Origin: Paenibacillus xylanexedens | Lineage (GTDB): Bacteria; Bacillota; Bacilli; Paenibacillales; Paenibacillaceae | Assembly: GCF_007680605.1 (NCBI RefSeq) | Contig: NZ_VEIO01000001.1 | Coordinates: forward strand, 2,981,276-3,045,275 | Direction: 5' to 3' | Length of the DNA: 64,000 nucleotides | In this document: piece by piece, positions 30,127-39,271 of the stretch | How the letters are laid out: the number at the start of each line of letters is the position of its first letter | How positions within the stretch are numbered: the first letter of the stretch is position 1 | Position numbers and translations under genes: made by a program | Notes under the pieces: generated by a model | Seen by the model: only the letters and a program-made list of their open reading frames with translations | What the model was told of the DNA's origin: nothing | Database searches by the model: none

Positions 30127-30166
30127 CTTGCCAGCCACACCAAGAACTTCTCGGGTGGCTGGCAAG
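30127..30166 (-). terminator. Terminator of iron cassette 1
   Basis: CTTGCCAGCCAC and GTGGCTGGCAAG form a perfect 12-pair stem. On the minus strand it runs straight into a long T tract. Confidence 0.9.
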
Positions 30167-30230
30167 GCTATTGACTTTCATCCAATGAATCTCACAATCT
30201 CTCCTATTCCTGACAGACACATACGCCTGT

Positions 30231-31262
30231 CTATCTGTTGGAAATAGCTTTGTTTTTCTCAAAGAACCGGGCATTGTGAGAAGACACACCCGCCATATCG
30301 GATGCTGCGGGTTCAAGATACAGCTTGGCACTGTTAACTGCAAGCACTGCATCGTTAAAGGCTCCTGCAATCAGTCGCACTTTGCTTCCGTAAGTGATAA
30401 AGTCACCGGCTCCAAACACACCTGGAATGCTGGTACGCATGCGCTGATCAACGGTCACTCCATAATCCTCCCGTTCCAGTCCCCACTGTACGAGATTACC
30501 GAAGTCACGATCGTAACCATGACTCACAATCACTTCATCTACATCAAGTTGCTTTATTTCCTTGGTTTCCATGTGTTCAAGTTCAACACGGTTTATCTGA
30601 TCACCCTCACCATACAAATGAGAGATCCTGTAGGGCGTTAAGACCTGAGCATGAGCTTTCATCTGAGCGACTGGCGTTTCATGTGCGGCGAACTCATGTC
30701 GCCGATGTACCACTATGACTTCATTCGCAATTTTAGCTATTTCATTGGCCCAGTCAATGGCTGAATCGCCACCTCCCGAGATCAGAATCCGCTTACCCCT
30801 GAAACGGGAAAGATCTGTAACCGTGTAATGCAGATTGGTCAGTTCATAACGGTTGGCACCCTCAATGTCGAGCTTTTGGACCTGTGTCATTCCCCGACCT
30901 GCACATAAAAGGATGGTGCGTGTGTAATGCTGCTCTCCCGTCTTGCTTGTCAGCACGAATATCCCATCTTCACGCCGATGCATCTGATCAATCTGTTGGC
31001 CGAATACGATAGTAGGGTCGAATGTTCTCGCTTGTACCTCCAATGATTCAATCAGCTTCTCACAACGTACAGGCTCGATTCCCCCCACATCCCAGATCAA
31101 CTTTTCCGGATATGTACGCATAAATCCGCCGAGTTCCTGTTTGGCTTCAATGATTTTAGTACGCATGGCTCTCATTCCGCTGTAGAATGCAGAGTACATT
31201 CCAGCAGGCCCACCGCCTACGATCGTAATATCATAAATGTCCTGTTGCTTCTCTGTATTCAT
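30231..31262 (-). CDS. Ferredoxin-NADP reductase-like flavoprotein (cassette 1)
   Basis: 343 residues from the ATG whose first base overlaps the TGA of the preceding binding-protein gene (TGATG). It has the thioredoxin-reductase fold without a redox CxxC: FAD motif DITIVGGGPAGMYSAFYSG, NADP motif ILISGGGDSAIDWANEIA and the late FAD motif GVFGAGDFITYGSKVRLI. That is the type II FNR (YumC) class, which passes NADPH electrons to ferredoxin or flavodoxin. The operon context behind a siderophore-binding protein suggests reduction of imported ferric siderophore or of its electron carrier. That role is inference. A close paralogue is at 47775-48809. Confidence 0.88.
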   Translation of the reverse strand: MNTEKQQDIYDITIVGGGPAGMYSAFYSGMRAMRTKIIEAKQELGGFMRTYPEKLIWDVGGIEPVRCEKLIESLEVQARTFDPTIVFGQQIDQMHRREDGIFVLTSKTGEQHYTRTILLCAGRGMTQVQKLDIEGANRYELTNLHYTVTDLSRFRGKRILISGGGDSAIDWANEIAKIANEVIVVHRRHEFAAHETPVAQMKAHAQVLTPYRISHLYGEGDQINRVELEHMETKEIKQLDVDEVIVSHGYDRDFGNLVQWGLEREDYGVTVDQRMRTSIPGVFGAGDFITYGSKVRLIAGAFNDAVLAVNSAKLYLEPAASDMAGVSSHNARFFEKNKAISNR

Positions 31263-32275
31263 CAAGGCACCAACTTTCCAACAACATAGTCCATTAATTT
31301 AACCGAACCGATCGGACCCACACCAGATACGAATTCACTTGTTTTCAGAGGGAAAACATGATCATTCTTCACAGCCTTCAGATTCGCCCACACCTGGCTT
31401 GCCTTCAGATCTTCCATGGATTTCTTCGTGTCATAACCTACGAGGGTTCTGTCTTCCAAGAAGATATAATCCGGATTCAACTCCGGCAAAAATTCCAGAG
31501 AGAACTGACTGAACCAATCGGTAGAATCTTTAATGGCCTCCGGACTGTTCAAACCGAGGGTTTCATAGAAAAAGACACTGCTGCTTCCCCCTTTGGGACC
31601 CATGAAACGGTAACGATTGTGCTCCACACGCAGGACTAATACTGTCTTGTCCCCCAGAGCAGCTACAATCTTATCTTTGGCCTGTGCAGCCTTCTGGTCA
31701 AATTCGGCCAGTACCTTAGCAGATTCCTCCGTTTTGTCGAAGATGGCCGCTAATTTCGGCATCGCCCGCTCCATTTCACTATTGGCATCCAGTGCCACAG
31801 TCGGAGCAATTTTAGATAATTCATCATATACGCCCTGTTCCATACCTTCGCCGGCTGTAAGAATCATATCCGGAGATAACGCAAGCAACTGCTCGTAATT
31901 ATATTGATACTGTTCTACTTCGATCGTCTGAACACCGTGTTCTTTAAAATAGGCCGGTCGATATTCCGCTTCGACTTCGGGCGTATACAATACGATCTGT
32001 GGTGTAACTCCCATCTCAATTAAATACTCAGCATAGATGGAATCAAACACAACCAGATTTTGAGGATGGGTAGGGATGGTCACCTCTCCAAACTGATCCT
32101 TCACCACTTTGGTTCCACTGCTATTCGCTTCTACTTTTGTTGTACTTGTTGCTTCCTCACTCCGGGTTCCTGATATACCCGCTGTTGTCTCCTCTTCGGT
32201 TCCGCTGGAACATGCCGCCAGCAAAATGCAGATCACCACCAGCATGATACCGAACCCTCTGAAACGTCGTAACAT
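31262..32275 (-). CDS. Ferric-siderophore-binding lipoprotein (cassette 1)
   Basis: 337 residues. The signal peptide ends in lipobox LLAAC, followed by a Ser/Thr/Glu-rich tether. The PF01497 domain starts at about residue 65 (GEVTIPTHPQNLVVFDSIYAEYLIE) and includes QLLALSPDMILTAGEGMEQG and NPDYIFLEDRTLVGYD. A perfect-looking Fur box lies 27 bases upstream. It is coupled to the flavoprotein gene by a one-base overlap and preceded by a Btr-like AraC-SBP regulator. There is no permease in this operon, so it must use one encoded elsewhere, possibly that at 26070-28124. A paralogue with near-identical architecture is at 48811-49824. Confidence 0.92.
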   Translation of the reverse strand: MLRRFRGFGIMLVVICILLAACSSGTEEETTAGISGTRSEEATSTTKVEANSSGTKVVKDQFGEVTIPTHPQNLVVFDSIYAEYLIEMGVTPQIVLYTPEVEAEYRPAYFKEHGVQTIEVEQYQYNYEQLLALSPDMILTAGEGMEQGVYDELSKIAPTVALDANSEMERAMPKLAAIFDKTEESAKVLAEFDQKAAQAKDKIVAALGDKTVLVLRVEHNRYRFMGPKGGSSSVFFYETLGLNSPEAIKDSTDWFSQFSLEFLPELNPDYIFLEDRTLVGYDTKKSMEDLKASQVWANLKAVKNDHVFPLKTSEFVSGVGPIGSVKLMDYVVGKLVP

Positions 32276-32301
32276 GATATGCTTCGCCCCTTATATGTAT
32301 T

Positions 32302-32320
32302 GATAATGATAATTATTATC
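32302..32320 (-). promoter_or_regulatory. Fur box of iron cassette 1
   Basis: GATAATGATAATTATTATC matches the consensus at 18 of 19 positions. A further TATTATCAAAT half-site follows directly. The same 19 bases recur at 49851-49869. Confidence 0.93.
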
Positions 32321-32377
32321 AAATATTATCAAATAAGAAGTGTTTCATCCATAGCATATCGTGCATAACCCCATGGA

Positions 32378-34000
32378 TTATTGTGCTCGCTCTGGAGCAG
32401 TTTCTGTCAGATGGCTGACGATCTGATTCTGAATCAGCTGCTGGCCGGCAATGCCATGACCGTCGATCCACAGATGGGTGTCTATGAACGTCACACGGTT
32501 ATTTTTTACCGCCTTTAGTTGGCTCCATTGTGGACTCGCCAACAATTTTCTCATATTGTCGTCCCCGCTGAAATGCTGCATGATTCGTTTCTCCACAAAC
32601 AGATAATCCGGATCGGCTTGTACCAGCAACTCAAGCGAGCAAGGATTGAACCAGGCTGTACCTTGTTCCAGTGCTTGTGGAAGTGCTAATCCAAGCTGAC
32701 CATATAACAACTGTGATATCCCGTATGAATGCCCACCCAAGTAACGATAACCAAACGCTTCTACTCTTAGCAACATAACTGTCGAGGCGGATTGAACGAT
32801 AGGTTGTAACTGTTGTTGTGTTTCGCTGATCTGTTGTTGCAGTTGCAACTGAAGTCCCTGAGCTTTCTTTTCCATATGCAACCAGACTGCCAATTGATCT
32901 AGCAAAGACTCTATGTTCTGATGAAGTCCTGTAATGAGCGGTGCAATCGTGCGCAGCTCTTTTTTAACCTTTTCCGTCATACTGTTGCCCACAATGATCT
33001 CCGGCTCGGCTTGTCGAACAAGTTCTAAGTCCACATCATATTGCGTAACCTCGAGCAGCCTCACCCCATATTCTATAAATTGCTCACGTTGATGTGGAGA
33101 CAGCAGGATCGGAGTGACCATCACGGCATGAGGAATTACCCCCAGATGAATCATTATCTCTGCACAGATTGGAGAGAGCACTACGAATCTACGATGCTTC
33201 AAAGTTTGTCTATATTGTTTTGGTGATACCCCTGTCAGTTGTTTGAAGCGGCGGCTGAAATAATGAGCATCCTCAAACCCGGACTTTTTAGCAATATGTT
33301 GTGAAGTCGCTGAAGTTAATAACAGTTCTTCCTGAGCGCGATAGATGCGATAATGAGCCAGATAATCCAGCGGTGACTTGCCAAATTGTTCACTGAATTT
33401 GCGGGAATAGTGCCATGGAGTGATGCCGGCGATCTGTGCCAGCTGTCCGCGCGTAATCACCTGACCATAATGCTCTCTCATATAATCGATGGAACGGAGT
33501 ATACCGTTTTCCGAATTGAGCTCGTTATCTCCCTTTTGCTGATATAGATTATTTAAAAGTTCATATAACAAATGCTGATTTCCAACCCGTTCACTCCGAA
33601 TATCCGTGTTTTCTTCACTCAAGTGCTGAATAATACTGGCGAGGCTTCCTCCTGACAGCTGCATCTTCTGATAGGCTTCGCCTGACGGTACCTCCCAATC
33701 AAATTTCTCTACTTCCCGCCGATCATCAAATACAGCGTAGGTATCGAACTGAACATGCCAGCCTGCCAGATCCATATCGCCTCCGTCCATGACCTCCAAC
33801 ACAGATTTCTCTTCAATCGCAATTAATTCTCCGAAAGAGGCGTGAACCCTTTGACCATTTATATTCCATGTCGCTTTCCCATCTATAATAAATATCAAGC
33901 TGTGACTGGCAAAGTAGTGCCGCTCCCCGGTTGATATCCATGTATTGGTTAATGCCTTTGTTGATCTCCACTGAGCGATCCATTCCATGTTCTGAGGCAT
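32378..34000 (-). CDS. Btr-like AraC regulator with intracellular siderophore-binding domain (cassette 1)
   Basis: 540 residues. I prefer the ATG at 34000 (AAGGATAAGGAT upstream, starting MPQNMEW) to the longer frame. Residues 1-130 form a cupin-like domain, about 165-265 a double HTH AraC domain (YFSRRFKQLTGVSPKQYRQ), and about 275-530 an FecB/PF01497 domain without any signal peptide, so the sensor is cytoplasmic. B. subtilis Btr has this design and activates siderophore uptake when it binds imported ferric siderophore. The target here is presumably the Fur-boxed binding protein-flavoprotein pair immediately downstream on the same strand. The paralogue at 49916-51556 shares the whole layout. 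Confidence 0.9.
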   Translation of the reverse strand: MPQNMEWIAQWRSTKALTNTWISTGERHYFASHSLIFIIDGKATWNINGQRVHASFGELIAIEEKSVLEVMDGGDMDLAGWHVQFDTYAVFDDRREVEKFDWEVPSGEAYQKMQLSGGSLASIIQHLSEENTDIRSERVGNQHLLYELLNNLYQQKGDNELNSENGILRSIDYMREHYGQVITRGQLAQIAGITPWHYSRKFSEQFGKSPLDYLAHYRIYRAQEELLLTSATSQHIAKKSGFEDAHYFSRRFKQLTGVSPKQYRQTLKHRRFVVLSPICAEIMIHLGVIPHAVMVTPILLSPHQREQFIEYGVRLLEVTQYDVDLELVRQAEPEIIVGNSMTEKVKKELRTIAPLITGLHQNIESLLDQLAVWLHMEKKAQGLQLQLQQQISETQQQLQPIVQSASTVMLLRVEAFGYRYLGGHSYGISQLLYGQLGLALPQALEQGTAWFNPCSLELLVQADPDYLFVEKRIMQHFSGDDNMRKLLASPQWSQLKAVKNNRVTFIDTHLWIDGHGIAGQQLIQNQIVSHLTETAPERAQ

Positions 34001-34189
34001 ATCCTTATCCTTTCTACGTTCATACTCTTGAAAAAAAGCCCGCACACTTGCAAGCCCAGTCCTGACTCTACTTTTCTATTGGTCTAATTCGCCATACTCA
34101 CAGCCACCATCATATCGATTTGAACTCATCCTACCTGAATAGCAGGCTCTGTGCAATGCTGTGTGGGAATTGGATTACAACGCGAAAAA

Positions 34190-34210
34190 AGCCGTGCAGG
34201 AAGCACGACT
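34190..34210 (-). terminator. Terminator after hcp
   Basis: On the minus strand AGTCGTGC and GCACGGCT form a stem with a TTCCT loop, followed by a run of T. Confidence 0.75.
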
Positions 34211-34244
34211 CTTTTATCCACTCTACTCATGTAGCTAAACTTAC

Positions 34245-35537
34245 CTAAGACAACGCCAACATTGCATTCATATCTTCTTCTGCCGTCGTAATCAGTTTCA
34301 AGCCAAACAGATCCACAAGCACATTCAATACACCTTCCGAAATAAATTCAGGTGGTTTTGGTCCGATTCGGATATCCTGGATACCTAGGCTGAACAGGCC
34401 GAGCAGAATTGCTACCGCTTTTTGCTCAAACCATGACAGCACGATGCTTACAGGAAGCTCGTTCACCGTGCAGCCAAAAGCATCGGCCAAAGCCATTGCG
34501 ATTTTCACGGTTGAACCGGAGTTGTTGCATTGACCCAAGTCGATATACCGCGGAATGCCCGTGTTTCCCACCGTACCGTAATCCACATCATTGAAACGGA
34601 ACTTGCCGCAAGAGGTGGTGAGAATGACGGTATCATTCGGTAGCGACGTAGCGAGTTCACGGTAATAGTTACCGCCCTTACCCGGTGCGTCACAGCCTGC
34701 AATGACAAAGAAGCGACGGATATGTCCGTCTTTGACGGCCTGGATAATCTCTGGTGCAAGCCCAATCACGGTCTCATGGTGATAACCTGTCGTTAATACT
34801 TGCTCGGATTGGATGTTCGCCACTGGCAGTGACAACGCTCGCTCAATAAGAGGTGAGAAATTCTCGCCTTCAATTTTCGTTACTCCCTCAAGACCAGCGA
34901 CTTCATAGGAGAAGAAACGATCTGCATAGGTGCCTTTGATCGGCATGACACAGTTCGTTGTGGCCAGAATGGCACCCGGGAATTCTTCAAACAGCCTACG
35001 CTGATCGTACCAGGCTTTACCGATATTCCCTTTAAGATGAGCATACTTCTTTAATGCCGGGTAACCATGCGCAGGTAGCATTTCGGAATGCGTGTAGATG
35101 TTGATGCCTTTGCCTTCTGTCTGACGCAGCAATTCTTCGAGGGCGTACAGATTGTGACCCGTCACGACGATACAATGACCTTCAATCTGGTTCTGACTCA
35201 CCGTGATCGGCTGAGGAATACCGAATCGATCGGTATGCGCACGGTCCAATACATCCATGATTCGAATGGCGGCATTTCCGACTTTCATCGCCATCTCCAG
35301 ATGTTCCTGCTGATTAAAGTTTGAGTTCGTAAGCGTCATATATAAAGCTTCGTGTGTGACCCGATCCACCTCAGGATCGGTATAACCAAGCTGCCGTGCG
35401 TGTGTAGCATAAGCCGCAATCCCTTTCAGGGCAAAGATCATCGTATCCTGCAAGCTGGCAATCGTTTCGTTTTTACCACATACCCCTATTACTTTACATC
35501 CACCACTCGGCGTCTGTTCACATTGATAACAAAACAT
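34245..35537 (-). CDS. hcp: Hybrid cluster protein / hydroxylamine reductase
   Basis: 430 residues from the ATG 8 bases after GGAGG; an in-frame ATG two codons earlier sits too close to it. The N-terminal cysteines in FCYQCEQTPSGGCKVIGVCG bind the first iron-sulfur cluster. Later cysteines (TNCVMPI, IAGCDAPGKGGNYY, TTSCGKFRFN) and the Glu near the end (KAVAILLGLFSLGIQDI region) belong to the hybrid Fe-S-O cluster. Hcp acts in the cytoplasm on nitric oxide or hydroxylamine. The chain is about 120 residues shorter than the usual 550, matching the short class that lacks an internal helical segment. A likely Fnr/CRP-type site lies about 70 bases upstream. Confidence 0.92.
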   Translation of the reverse strand: MFCYQCEQTPSGGCKVIGVCGKNETIASLQDTMIFALKGIAAYATHARQLGYTDPEVDRVTHEALYMTLTNSNFNQQEHLEMAMKVGNAAIRIMDVLDRAHTDRFGIPQPITVSQNQIEGHCIVVTGHNLYALEELLRQTEGKGINIYTHSEMLPAHGYPALKKYAHLKGNIGKAWYDQRRLFEEFPGAILATTNCVMPIKGTYADRFFSYEVAGLEGVTKIEGENFSPLIERALSLPVANIQSEQVLTTGYHHETVIGLAPEIIQAVKDGHIRRFFVIAGCDAPGKGGNYYRELATSLPNDTVILTTSCGKFRFNDVDYGTVGNTGIPRYIDLGQCNNSGSTVKIAMALADAFGCTVNELPVSIVLSWFEQKAVAILLGLFSLGIQDIRIGPKPPEFISEGVLNVLVDLFGLKLITTAEEDMNAMLALS

Positions 35538-35863
35538 ATACATCTCCTCCAGACCAAATGAACTCTTCGTTACGAACTAGCCTAACAGAGCTGGAGGCAC
35601 ACAATTGTGATCTGACACACAGTTTTGTAAACCAATATCTATATTTTCCCTTTTAAAACTTATATCAGAATATCATCCAACCAATTACCAGTACCACGCA
35701 TAAGTATCACTGGAATTATGAATAATGACATTGACAGCTAACGCTGTTCAAGCCTATCCTCCAACTACATATCCAATGTTGATAAAACAATATCAATAGG
35801 CGATTCTAGTTTTTGTCCGTTCGGGTAATACACATATAAATCACATGCCAAGGAGCTGGTCGA
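35538..35863. other. Divergent promoter region between hcp and the P-type ATPase
   Basis: About 325 bases, AT-rich, without an ORF of interest. It holds the Fnr/CRP-like dyad at 35606-35621 and, next to the ATPase, an AAGGAG ribosome binding site with a TTG start. Confidence 0.6.
35606..35621. promoter_or_regulatory. Fnr/CRP-type dyad upstream of hcp
   Basis: TGTGA-TCTGAC-ACACA matches TGTGA-N6-TCACA with one mismatch. It lies about 70-85 bases before the hcp start, suitable for oxygen-responsive activation. Confidence 0.5.
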
Positions 35864-38515
35864 TTGCAACATTACAGGCGCAGTGCAGAGGAAGTATTGC
35901 AGGAGGTACAAAGTTCCGAAAGAGGGCTTTCCACCTCCGAAGCAGCGAAGAGATTAGAATCCGCAGGATATAACGAGTTAAAAGGAAAAGACGCAACACC
36001 GACCTGGAAACTGTTTCTTGAAAATTTTAAAGATCCGATGGTCATCGTGCTTCTCATCGCAGCTGCTGTGCAGGTTGTGCTTGGACATCTGATCGAATCT
36101 CTAATTATTTTTCTCGTCATTCTGCTAAACGCTGTCATTAGTGTTGTGCAAACCAAGAAGGCAGAAAGTTCACTGGATGCCCTTCGGCAGATGTCTGCCC
36201 CTGAGGCCAAGGTTATTCGAGATGGTCAGAAGCAGACGCTTCCTGCGCGGGAGCTCGTACCTGGCGACATCGTATTGCTTGATGCCGGGGATTACGTGCC
36301 CGCAGACGGACGCATTCTGGAATCCGGCAGTCTCAAAATCAATGAAGGTATGTTAACTGGCGAATCCGAAGCTGCCGAAAAACATGCGGATGTGATATCA
36401 GAAGAGGCTGGAATTGGAGATCGGCGCAACATGGCGTTCAGTGGCTCCCTGGTTGTATACGGTCGTGGCACGATTGTCATTACAGGTACGGCACTGAAAA
36501 CCGAAATCGGAAAAATCGCCGAGCTGATTGAAAATGCGGAAGCCAAGGAAACACCGCTACAGCGCAAGCTGGAATCGTTCAGCAAAAAGCTGGGCTTTTT
36601 CATCCTGGGCCTGTCGATTCTCATTTTTGCCATTGAGGCGGGACGGGTGTGGCTGACAGAAGGCACCGAGAATATCGGCCCGTCGCTTATCAATGCGTTG
36701 ATGTTTGCTGTAGCCGTGGCAGTGGCCGCCATACCTGAAGCACTCTCCTCCATCGTCACCATCGTACTATCACTGGGTACCAGCAAGATGGCCAAGCAAC
36801 ATGCAATCATTCGCAGATTGCCCGCGGTGGAAGCGTTGGGATCGGCCAGCATTATTTGCACGGATAAAACCGGTACACTTACTCAAAATAAAATGACCGT
36901 TGTGGATTATTACATTCCTCATGGTACAAAAGACGAGTTTCCCGATGATCCTGCCGAATGGTCGGAAGAAGAACGTCGGTTGTTACATATTGCCGTACTC
37001 TGTAATGATTCGAACATCAATCAGGAGGGCAAGGAGCTTGGTGATCCCACCGAAGTTGCACTCATTGCGTTTAGCAACAGTGTGAACAAGGATTACAACG
37101 AAATCCGGGATCAGTTTCCACGGGAAGCCGAGCTTCCGTTTGACTCGGATCGCAAGCTGATGAGCACGGTGCATACCTTTGAGGGGCATACTGCTTTGTT
37201 GACCAAAGGCGGCCCGGATGTGTTGTTCAGTCGCTGCAGTCATGTATTTATCCACGGTGAGGCACAACCGCTGACCCCTGAGATTCGTGCTCAATTTGAA
37301 GAAAAAAATGAGGCATTCTCCAAACGCGCATTCCGGGTGCTAGCCTACGCATACAAACGTTTTGATGACAAAAAAGAGGTCACGCCTGAGGACGAATCCG
37401 ATCTTACCTTAGTTGGTCTGACCGCGATGATTGATCCGCCGCGTGAAGCGGTATATGGCTCCATTGAAGAGTCGAAAAAAGCAGGCATTCGCACCATCAT
37501 GATTACGGGTGACCACAAAACAACAGCTCAGGCCATCGGCATTGACATTGGGCTGGCAAACAAAGATGATCTTGCAATCACCGGTGCCGAGCTGGATAAG
37601 ATGTCTGATGAAGAGCTGGATCGGCAGCTGGAGCATATCTCCGTTTATGCACGGGTGTCCCCAGAGAACAAAATTCGGATCGTGCGTGCATGGCAGCGTA
37701 AAGGCAAAATTGCAGCCATGACCGGAGATGGTGTCAACGACGCTCCTGCACTGAAACAAGCCGATATCGGCGTAGCCATGGGAAGTGGAACGGATGTCGC
37801 CAAAGATGCGGCGGCGATGATCCTGACTGACGATAATTTTGTATCCATTGTGAATGCGGTCAGCGTTGGACGGATGGTATTTGATAATATTAAAAAGGCT
37901 ATCGCCTATCTGTTCGCCGGTAATCTCGGCGCCATTATCGCCATCCTCTTCGCACTGGTTGTCGGCTGGGTTAATCCATTCACAGCGCTACAACTGCTGT
38001 TTATCAACCTGGTCAACGACTCCTTGCCAGCTATTGCACTCGGCACGGAGAAAGCCGAACCGGATGTGATGCGGCGCAAGCCGCGTGACATTAACGAGGG
38101 TATTTTTGCAGGCGGAACGTTGCAGGCTGTCATTATCCGCGGGGTTCTCATTGGCGTCGCCGTTATCGTGTCACAGTATATCGGACTCGGTATCTCGGAA
38201 GAGATGAGTGTCGCGATGGCGTTTACTACACTGATCCTGGCGCGCAGTCTGCAAACCTTTGCGGCACGTTCCAACACCCAGACCATCTTCCAGGTCGGTT
38301 TCCTGACCAACAAGCTGGTGCTTGGTTCGATTGTGGTCTGTCTCTGCCTCTACGGTATTACGCTGATTCCGGGTGTTCGCGGCATCTTTGCCATTCCTGA
38401 CACCTTCGGCTGGGATGAGCTCCTGATCGCAGGCGGGCTTGCGCTTGGCGCGGTGATCCTGATGGATGTCATCAAATGGATTCGCAATCGCGGCAAACAA
38501 ACCGCGGCGACTTAG
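35864..38515 (+). CDS. Calcium-type P-type cation ATPase
   Basis: 883 residues from a TTG with AAGGAG eight bases upstream. Cation-transporter N domain, actuator motif MLTGESE, phosphorylation motif CTDKTGTLTQNK (Asp334), nucleotide-binding KGGPD and hinge TGDGVNDAPALK are in normal order, with about ten membrane helices. The helix-4 motif VAAIPEAL and helix-6 region LFINLVNDSLPA are of SERCA/PacL type, so the likely role is Ca2+ (or Mn2+) export as in Bacillus YloB. The length is normal for the P2A class. It is monocistronic and ends at a long inverted repeat. Confidence 0.93.
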   Translation: MQHYRRSAEEVLQEVQSSERGLSTSEAAKRLESAGYNELKGKDATPTWKLFLENFKDPMVIVLLIAAAVQVVLGHLIESLIIFLVILLNAVISVVQTKKAESSLDALRQMSAPEAKVIRDGQKQTLPARELVPGDIVLLDAGDYVPADGRILESGSLKINEGMLTGESEAAEKHADVISEEAGIGDRRNMAFSGSLVVYGRGTIVITGTALKTEIGKIAELIENAEAKETPLQRKLESFSKKLGFFILGLSILIFAIEAGRVWLTEGTENIGPSLINALMFAVAVAVAAIPEALSSIVTIVLSLGTSKMAKQHAIIRRLPAVEALGSASIICTDKTGTLTQNKMTVVDYYIPHGTKDEFPDDPAEWSEEERRLLHIAVLCNDSNINQEGKELGDPTEVALIAFSNSVNKDYNEIRDQFPREAELPFDSDRKLMSTVHTFEGHTALLTKGGPDVLFSRCSHVFIHGEAQPLTPEIRAQFEEKNEAFSKRAFRVLAYAYKRFDDKKEVTPEDESDLTLVGLTAMIDPPREAVYGSIEESKKAGIRTIMITGDHKTTAQAIGIDIGLANKDDLAITGAELDKMSDEELDRQLEHISVYARVSPENKIRIVRAWQRKGKIAAMTGDGVNDAPALKQADIGVAMGSGTDVAKDAAAMILTDDNFVSIVNAVSVGRMVFDNIKKAIAYLFAGNLGAIIAILFALVVGWVNPFTALQLLFINLVNDSLPAIALGTEKAEPDVMRRKPRDINEGIFAGGTLQAVIIRGVLIGVAVIVSQYIGLGISEEMSVAMAFTTLILARSLQTFAARSNTQTIFQVGFLTNKLVLGSIVVCLCLYGITLIPGVRGIFAIPDTFGWDELLIAGGLALGAVILMDVIKWIRNRGKQTAAT

Positions 38516-38562
38516 TTGATACACGATGTACCGATGTACATCGTTGTATGCTTTTATAGATT

Positions 38563-38610
38563 GGATAAACAAACAGCGCCCCTTTTGGAAGGGCGCCTGT
38601 TTGTTTATCC
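38563..38610. terminator. Long inverted repeat / terminator between convergent genes
   Basis: A 22-base arm starting GGATAAACAAACAG and its near-complement ending CTGTTTGTTTATCC enclose a TTGG loop, with a T-rich tail on the plus strand 7 bases later. A separate 12-base palindrome CGATGTACATCG precedes it at 38532-38543. Confidence 0.7.
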
Positions 38611-38682
38611 GGGTTATTTTTTCATACCATAGATAGATTGTTTGGTGCTTCTTGGGTCTTTCTTCTATTCCAGTACCTTCTA

Positions 38683-39066
38683 CTACCCCTGCTTGATGCC
38701 AAAGGCAATCCATCGCCCGTCGATATCCTCGATTACAAATTCTTTGTTGTTATAATCAGAATGATGGAAGGAACGAACAATCGTTACACCCGCATCGATC
38801 AACTCTTGTTCAAGCTCTTCCTGCTGTTTCGTAATGAAATAGGCGTCGTATCCGTAGCCATACAGCTCTCGATTCGGGATTACCTTCTGTCCATTGCTTT
38901 GGGTTAAAATAATTTCGGTAGAATCACGGTACAGGCACACATGCGGCTCTGCGACGTCCAAGTATTCCACGACACGAAATTTTAATTTTTCTTCATAAAA
39001 TGTAGCCGTTCTCCTCATATCAAGGGTTGGGAACACACTGTGGGACTCTAATAATGCTGGCTTCAT
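38683..39066 (-). CDS. VOC/glyoxalase-bleomycin-resistance family protein
   Basis: 127 residues, one VOC module of two beta-alpha-beta-beta-beta units: SHSVFPTLDMRRTATFYEEK at the start, AYFITKQQEELEQELIDAG in the middle and KEFVIEDIDGRWIAFGIKQ at the end. His, Glu and Asp candidates for a metal site are present. The family includes glyoxalases, dioxygenases and drug-binding proteins, and the substrate is unknown. GGAGA precedes the ATG. Confidence 0.8.
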   Translation of the reverse strand: MKPALLESHSVFPTLDMRRTATFYEEKLKFRVVEYLDVAEPHVCLYRDSTEIILTQSNGQKVIPNRELYGYGYDAYFITKQQEELEQELIDAGVTIVRSFHHSDYNNKEFVIEDIDGRWIAFGIKQG

Positions 39067-39271
39067 AATAATCTAATCTCCTTCTTTATTCTAATCAATC
39101 TTAAGCCGCTTACGCCTGTTATGTAGTCGCTCGGAAAAAAAATATGACACTATTGCCATATTAACATTAGAGGAGTAAAATAGAATATTGTTTTGTCTCC
39201 ATCATGTGTAATGCTAATACCAAAATCTATTCATATTATATGATAACTCTTTACAAGACAGGAATGGTTAT

